From: an uncultured Ruminococcus sp.
Lineage (GTDB): Bacteria > Bacillota > Clostridia > Oscillospirales > Ruminococcaceae
Assembly (NCBI GenBank): GCA_946612185.1
Contig: CAMOEP010000074.1
Span: 1-8,683, forward strand
DNA length: 8,683 bases
Reading direction: 5' to 3'
In this document: in pieces, positions 6,608 to 8,683 of the stretch
Layout: every line of letters starts with the position of its first letter
Numbering within the stretch: the stretch's first letter is position 1
The notes under the pieces: generated by a model
Databases searched by the model: none
Told to the model about the DNA's origin: nothing
The model's input: the letters and a program-made list of their open reading frames with translations, nothing else
Program-made: the position numbers and the translations under genes

Positions 6608-7980
6608 TAAAGGGAAAACTGCTGTGAAGCACTGGAAAACCCGTCGGAATCCATATGCTCAATGAGCAGAGCGGTAATCTCCGGGTGATTATGTTCGGCG
6701 GATAGCGTTATCAGTTCATCATGGTCAACTTTCAGGGTTATCCGTTCGGTTTTAAGGAGACTTCGCACGCACTCGGTCAGCCCCAGCCGGACGAGCGAGC
6801 GCAGAACAGTCTGAACGTTCGCTTCCAGCATTTTATCGGAGTCGGTGATACCCGAATCAAACAGCGCAAACAGCGACACTGCTGCTGTATCCGTGTACAT
6901 AGGCGTATCGGAAGCCAGGTCCTTGAAATGGCGAAACTGGATACAGGTAAATGCGTAGGAAATGAATTTGCCGGGATCGTATTCGACGGGAATCGGCAGG
7001 GTAATTGTTTCGCCGCTGCTGCGGATATAGCAGGTTTTCAGGTTAGGGCAGTCAGTAATGAAATCGTACCGGACGACTTCAAGACTGCTTGGCAGACGGA
7101 TAGTTTCAAGTGCATGGCATGAACAGACGGCGTTTTTTTTGATTCCGCCGGGAGCAAGATTATTTGGAAGATAGAGGTGTTTTAGGTTATCTCGTCCGAA
7201 AATTGCGTAAGTTCCAATGTTCCTTATACCGTCCGGAACGTGGTACTCCACATCTTCGCCGGCATATTTAAAAAGGTAGTCCACTGAAATGATACAGTTT
7301 TTGTCATTTTGTGCCATAAACGGAGTTCCGTTGAAAGCATCCGGGGAGACGAACTTCATATGCGTGGGAAACGAAAGTTCAGAAAGGCTCGAACAGCCCT
7401 CAAATGCCCGAAAGTCGATATAGTCCAGATACGCTGGGATATTGACGCTTTTCAGGCTTATACAGCCCATAAAAGCAGCAGTGCCTATTCTTCGTATCCA
7501 TTTATTCAGCACAACTACTCTGAGGCTGATGCAGTCGGCAAATGCCCCTGACGGAATGGCATACATAGAGCGTATTTCCACACGTTCCAGAGCGGAACAC
7601 TCTGCAAACGCTTTGTCATAGAGAGTGACATTTTCGCCTATGACCACCTCTTTCAGGTGATTGCATCTGAAAAAGCCTTCATGCCAGATAGTTGAAAGCG
7701 CAGCAGGAAAATTGACCTCCTCCAGCCGGTAACAGGCATTGAAGCAGCAGAATGGTATTTCAGCAAGGGTTTCCGGCAGGTGAATCCTGCGCAGATGTGA
7801 ACAGTTGAAAAAGGCGAAATCACCGATTTTTTCGACTGAATCCGGCACATATATCTCAATGATATCCTGCTGCATATAGAAGGCTTTTTCGGCTATCTCA
7901 GAAACGCCCTCCGGGATATGGACGACGCTTTCCGGGTCAGACACACCTTTAAGCACGTTATTCTCTATAATGAATTCCAT
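6607..7980 (-). CDS. Cytoplasmic BspA-type LRR protein with ankyrin-like C-terminus (A)
   Basis: This 457-residue protein is the first gene of the LRR-LRR-AAA operon. There is no signal peptide, unlike the secreted BspA-type LRR proteins, so a cytoplasmic location is inferred. Repeats of the LRR_5/TpLRR type cover about residues 18-320. Repeat cysteines at 60, 83, 106, 128, 150, 173 and 196, then 288 and 311, are 22-23 apart; the interval 215-265 is a less regular, longer segment. The C-terminal part (about 385-442) looks like ankyrin helix pairs, notably DELITLSAEHNHPEITALLIEH (421 on). The tail SDGFSSASQQFSL matches that of the second LRR protein. The start ATG at 7980 has GGAGG 6 nt upstream and a perfect promoter about 20 nt before that. 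LRR and ankyrin domains both bind proteins, so an adaptor or sensor role is likely, but the ligand is unknown. Confidence 0.9.
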   Translation of the reverse strand: MEFIIENNVLKGVSDPESVVHIPEGVSEIAEKAFYMQQDIIEIYVPDSVEKIGDFAFFNCSHLRRIHLPETLAEIPFCCFNACYRLEEVNFPAALSTIWHEGFFRCNHLKEVVIGENVTLYDKAFAECSALERVEIRSMYAIPSGAFADCISLRVVVLNKWIRRIGTAAFMGCISLKSVNIPAYLDYIDFRAFEGCSSLSELSFPTHMKFVSPDAFNGTPFMAQNDKNCIISVDYLFKYAGEDVEYHVPDGIRNIGTYAIFGRDNLKHLYLPNNLAPGGIKKNAVCSCHALETIRLPSSLEVVRYDFITDCPNLKTCYIRSSGETITLPIPVEYDPGKFISYAFTCIQFRHFKDLASDTPMYTDTAAVSLFALFDSGITDSDKMLEANVQTVLRSLVRLGLTECVRSLLKTERITLKVDHDELITLSAEHNHPEITALLIEHMDSDGFSSASQQFSL

Positions 7981-7986
7981 AATATG

Positions 7987-7991
7987 CCTCC
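7987..7991 (-). promoter_or_regulatory. Ribosome binding site of LRR protein A
   Basis: GGAGG on the minus strand lies 6 nt upstream of the ATG at 7980-7978, inside the very short leader predicted from the promoter. Confidence 0.85.
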
Positions 7992-8006
7992 AATCTTTAC
8001 CATATT

Positions 8007-8035
8007 ATTATAACAGATACTATTTAAAATGTCAA
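8007..8035 (-). promoter_or_regulatory. Perfect consensus sigma-A promoter of the LRR-LRR-AAA operon
   Basis: The minus strand has an exact TTGACA (8035-8030), a 17-nt spacer and an exact TATAAT (8012-8007), plus an extended -10 TG (8015-8014). Transcription should start near 8000, giving a leader of about 20 nt. All core elements match consensus, which predicts strong expression unless it is repressed. No obvious operator was found around it. Confidence 0.92.
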
Positions 8036-8062
8036 TAAAAAACCGCCGGAGAATACCGGCGG
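8036..8062 (-). terminator. Intrinsic terminator of spoIVA
   Basis: CCGCCGG (8043-8049) and CCGGCGG (8056-8062) form a perfect 7-bp GC stem with a 6-nt loop. On the minus strand six T residues follow (8042-8037). The hairpin starts 21 bp past the spoIVA stop. Its T-tract is separated by one base from the -35 box of the next operon. Confidence 0.9.
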
Positions 8063-8083
8063 AAATCTATCATTAACAAAAAG

Positions 8084-8683
8084 TTAAAGTATAAAGCAAA
8101 TAAGTCCTGAACAGCCGTCGTTTATAACACGTTCCAGAGTTTCCTGAAGCTTCATTCTGGCATCTACCGGCATTTTGCTCAGCTTGCTGTGAAGCCCCTC
8201 GTTGACCAGTTCGTGAAGTGACTTGCCGAAAATATTGCTCTCCCAGATACGGGTGGGGTCTTCACCGAAGCCGTCGAGCAGGTACATGACCAGTTCCTCC
8301 GACTGCTTTTCAGTGCCGACGATAGGGGAGACAGTGGTGTTGATATTCGCTTTCATCAGGTGGATAGACGGCGCAGAAGCCCTGAGTTTCACGCCATACT
8401 TTCCTCCCTGCCGGATTATTTTGGGTTCGTCCAGGGACAGCTCCTCCAGTTCCGGCATAACGATGCCGTAACCTGTAGCTTCCACTTCTTCCAGTGCCGG
8501 AGCGATACGGCTGTACTTGCGCTTGATATCGTTCAGTTCCATAAGCAAGGGCATCAGGTCGCTTTCACTCTGAATGTCGTTGCCAGTCTCCTCACCGAGT
8601 ATCCTATAGAACAGGCTGCTGTCAAGGTCGGCGGAGATAGTAACTATACCCTTTCCCAGGTCGATAGATGACACCGCCGCACT
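8084..8683 (-). CDS. spoIVA: Stage IV sporulation protein A, C-terminal part (runs off the window)
   Basis: This is the last 199 codons of spoIVA; the reading frame stays open to the right edge. SpoIVA is the ATP-hydrolysing, self-polymerising protein that forms the basement layer of the spore coat on the forespore surface. The segment matches the conserved C-terminal region: ATGYGIV, PKIIRQGGKYGVKLRASAPS, the PIVGTEKQSEELV segment, IFGKSLHELVNEG and the closing KLQETLERVINDGCSGLICFIL, recalled against the B. subtilis protein (about 490 residues). The N-terminal GTPase-like ATPase domain is outside the window. A GTG at 8674 is an internal valine, not a start, because SpoIVA sequence continues upstream. 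It has its own terminator, so it is transcriptionally separate from the LRR operon. It indicates a sporulation-gene-bearing Bacillota host. Confidence 0.95.
   Translation of the reverse strand, partial: SAAVSSIDLGKGIVTISADLDSSLFYRILGEETGNDIQSESDLMPLLMELNDIKRKYSRIAPALEEVEATGYGIVMPELEELSLDEPKIIRQGGKYGVKLRASAPSIHLMKANINTTVSPIVGTEKQSEELVMYLLDGFGEDPTRIWESNIFGKSLHELVNEGLHSKLSKMPVDARMKLQETLERVINDGCSGLICFIL

Noticed and set aside
5297..7980. Recurrent TCCGGCAGG-like words on the plus strand, considered as a dispersed DNA repeat
   Set aside because: They fall at regular protein-repeat positions and encode the LP(D/E) part of the LRR units, so they reflect the protein repeats rather than a CRISPR or mobile repeat.
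8672..8674. GTG as a start codon for a short 196-residue protein
   Set aside because: The encoded sequence is the C-terminal part of SpoIVA and the frame continues to the window edge, so this is an internal valine codon.

Overview
The window looks like a chromosomal segment of a low-to-moderate GC, spore-gene-bearing Bacillota, most likely a Ruminococcus-type member of the Oscillospiraceae. The basis is a clear SpoIVA C-terminus, strong GGAGG-type ribosome binding sites, textbook sigma-A promoters with extended -10 elements, and BspA-type leucine-rich repeat proteins. The genus is an inference. No tRNA, rRNA, CRISPR array, insertion sequence or prophage gene was seen.

Layout, left to right. 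(1) A plus-strand Mrp/Nbp35-type iron-sulfur cluster carrier ATPase (27-857) ends in its own hairpin terminator. (2) A second, bidirectional terminator (906-961) separates it from the convergent minus-strand genes. (3) A minus-strand SERCA-like Ca2+ P-type ATPase (985-3615) has its own promoter, a short hairpin-containing leader, and four 11-bp-phased repeats just upstream of the -35 box. (4) A tight minus-strand operon reads from right to left: LRR-ankyrin protein A (6607-7980), LRR-ankyrin protein B (5297-6595, TTG start) and a MoxR-type AAA+ ATPase (3764-5284). It is driven by a perfect TTGACA-N17-TATAAT promoter with a TG extension. (5) The C-terminal 199 codons of spoIVA, also minus strand, run off the right edge. 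Their terminator T-tract directly abuts the -35 box of the LRR operon.

The most unusual unit is the LRR-LRR-AAA operon. Both LRR proteins lack a signal peptide, combine about a dozen 22-23-residue BspA-type repeats with an ankyrin-like C-terminal helical region, and finish with the same tail (SDG, aromatic, S, then QFSL at the very end). They are translationally coupled to each other and sit 12 bp from a MoxR-family ATPase. No von Willebrand A partner, which usually accompanies MoxR ATPases, is in the window. A working model is that the LRR-ankyrin proteins are cytoplasmic adaptors or clients that the AAA+ ring remodels, with the shared tail as a docking element. This is inference; nothing in the sequence proves a function. 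No convincing terminator lies between the AAA gene and the Ca2+ ATPase gene, so transcription may read through into the pump.
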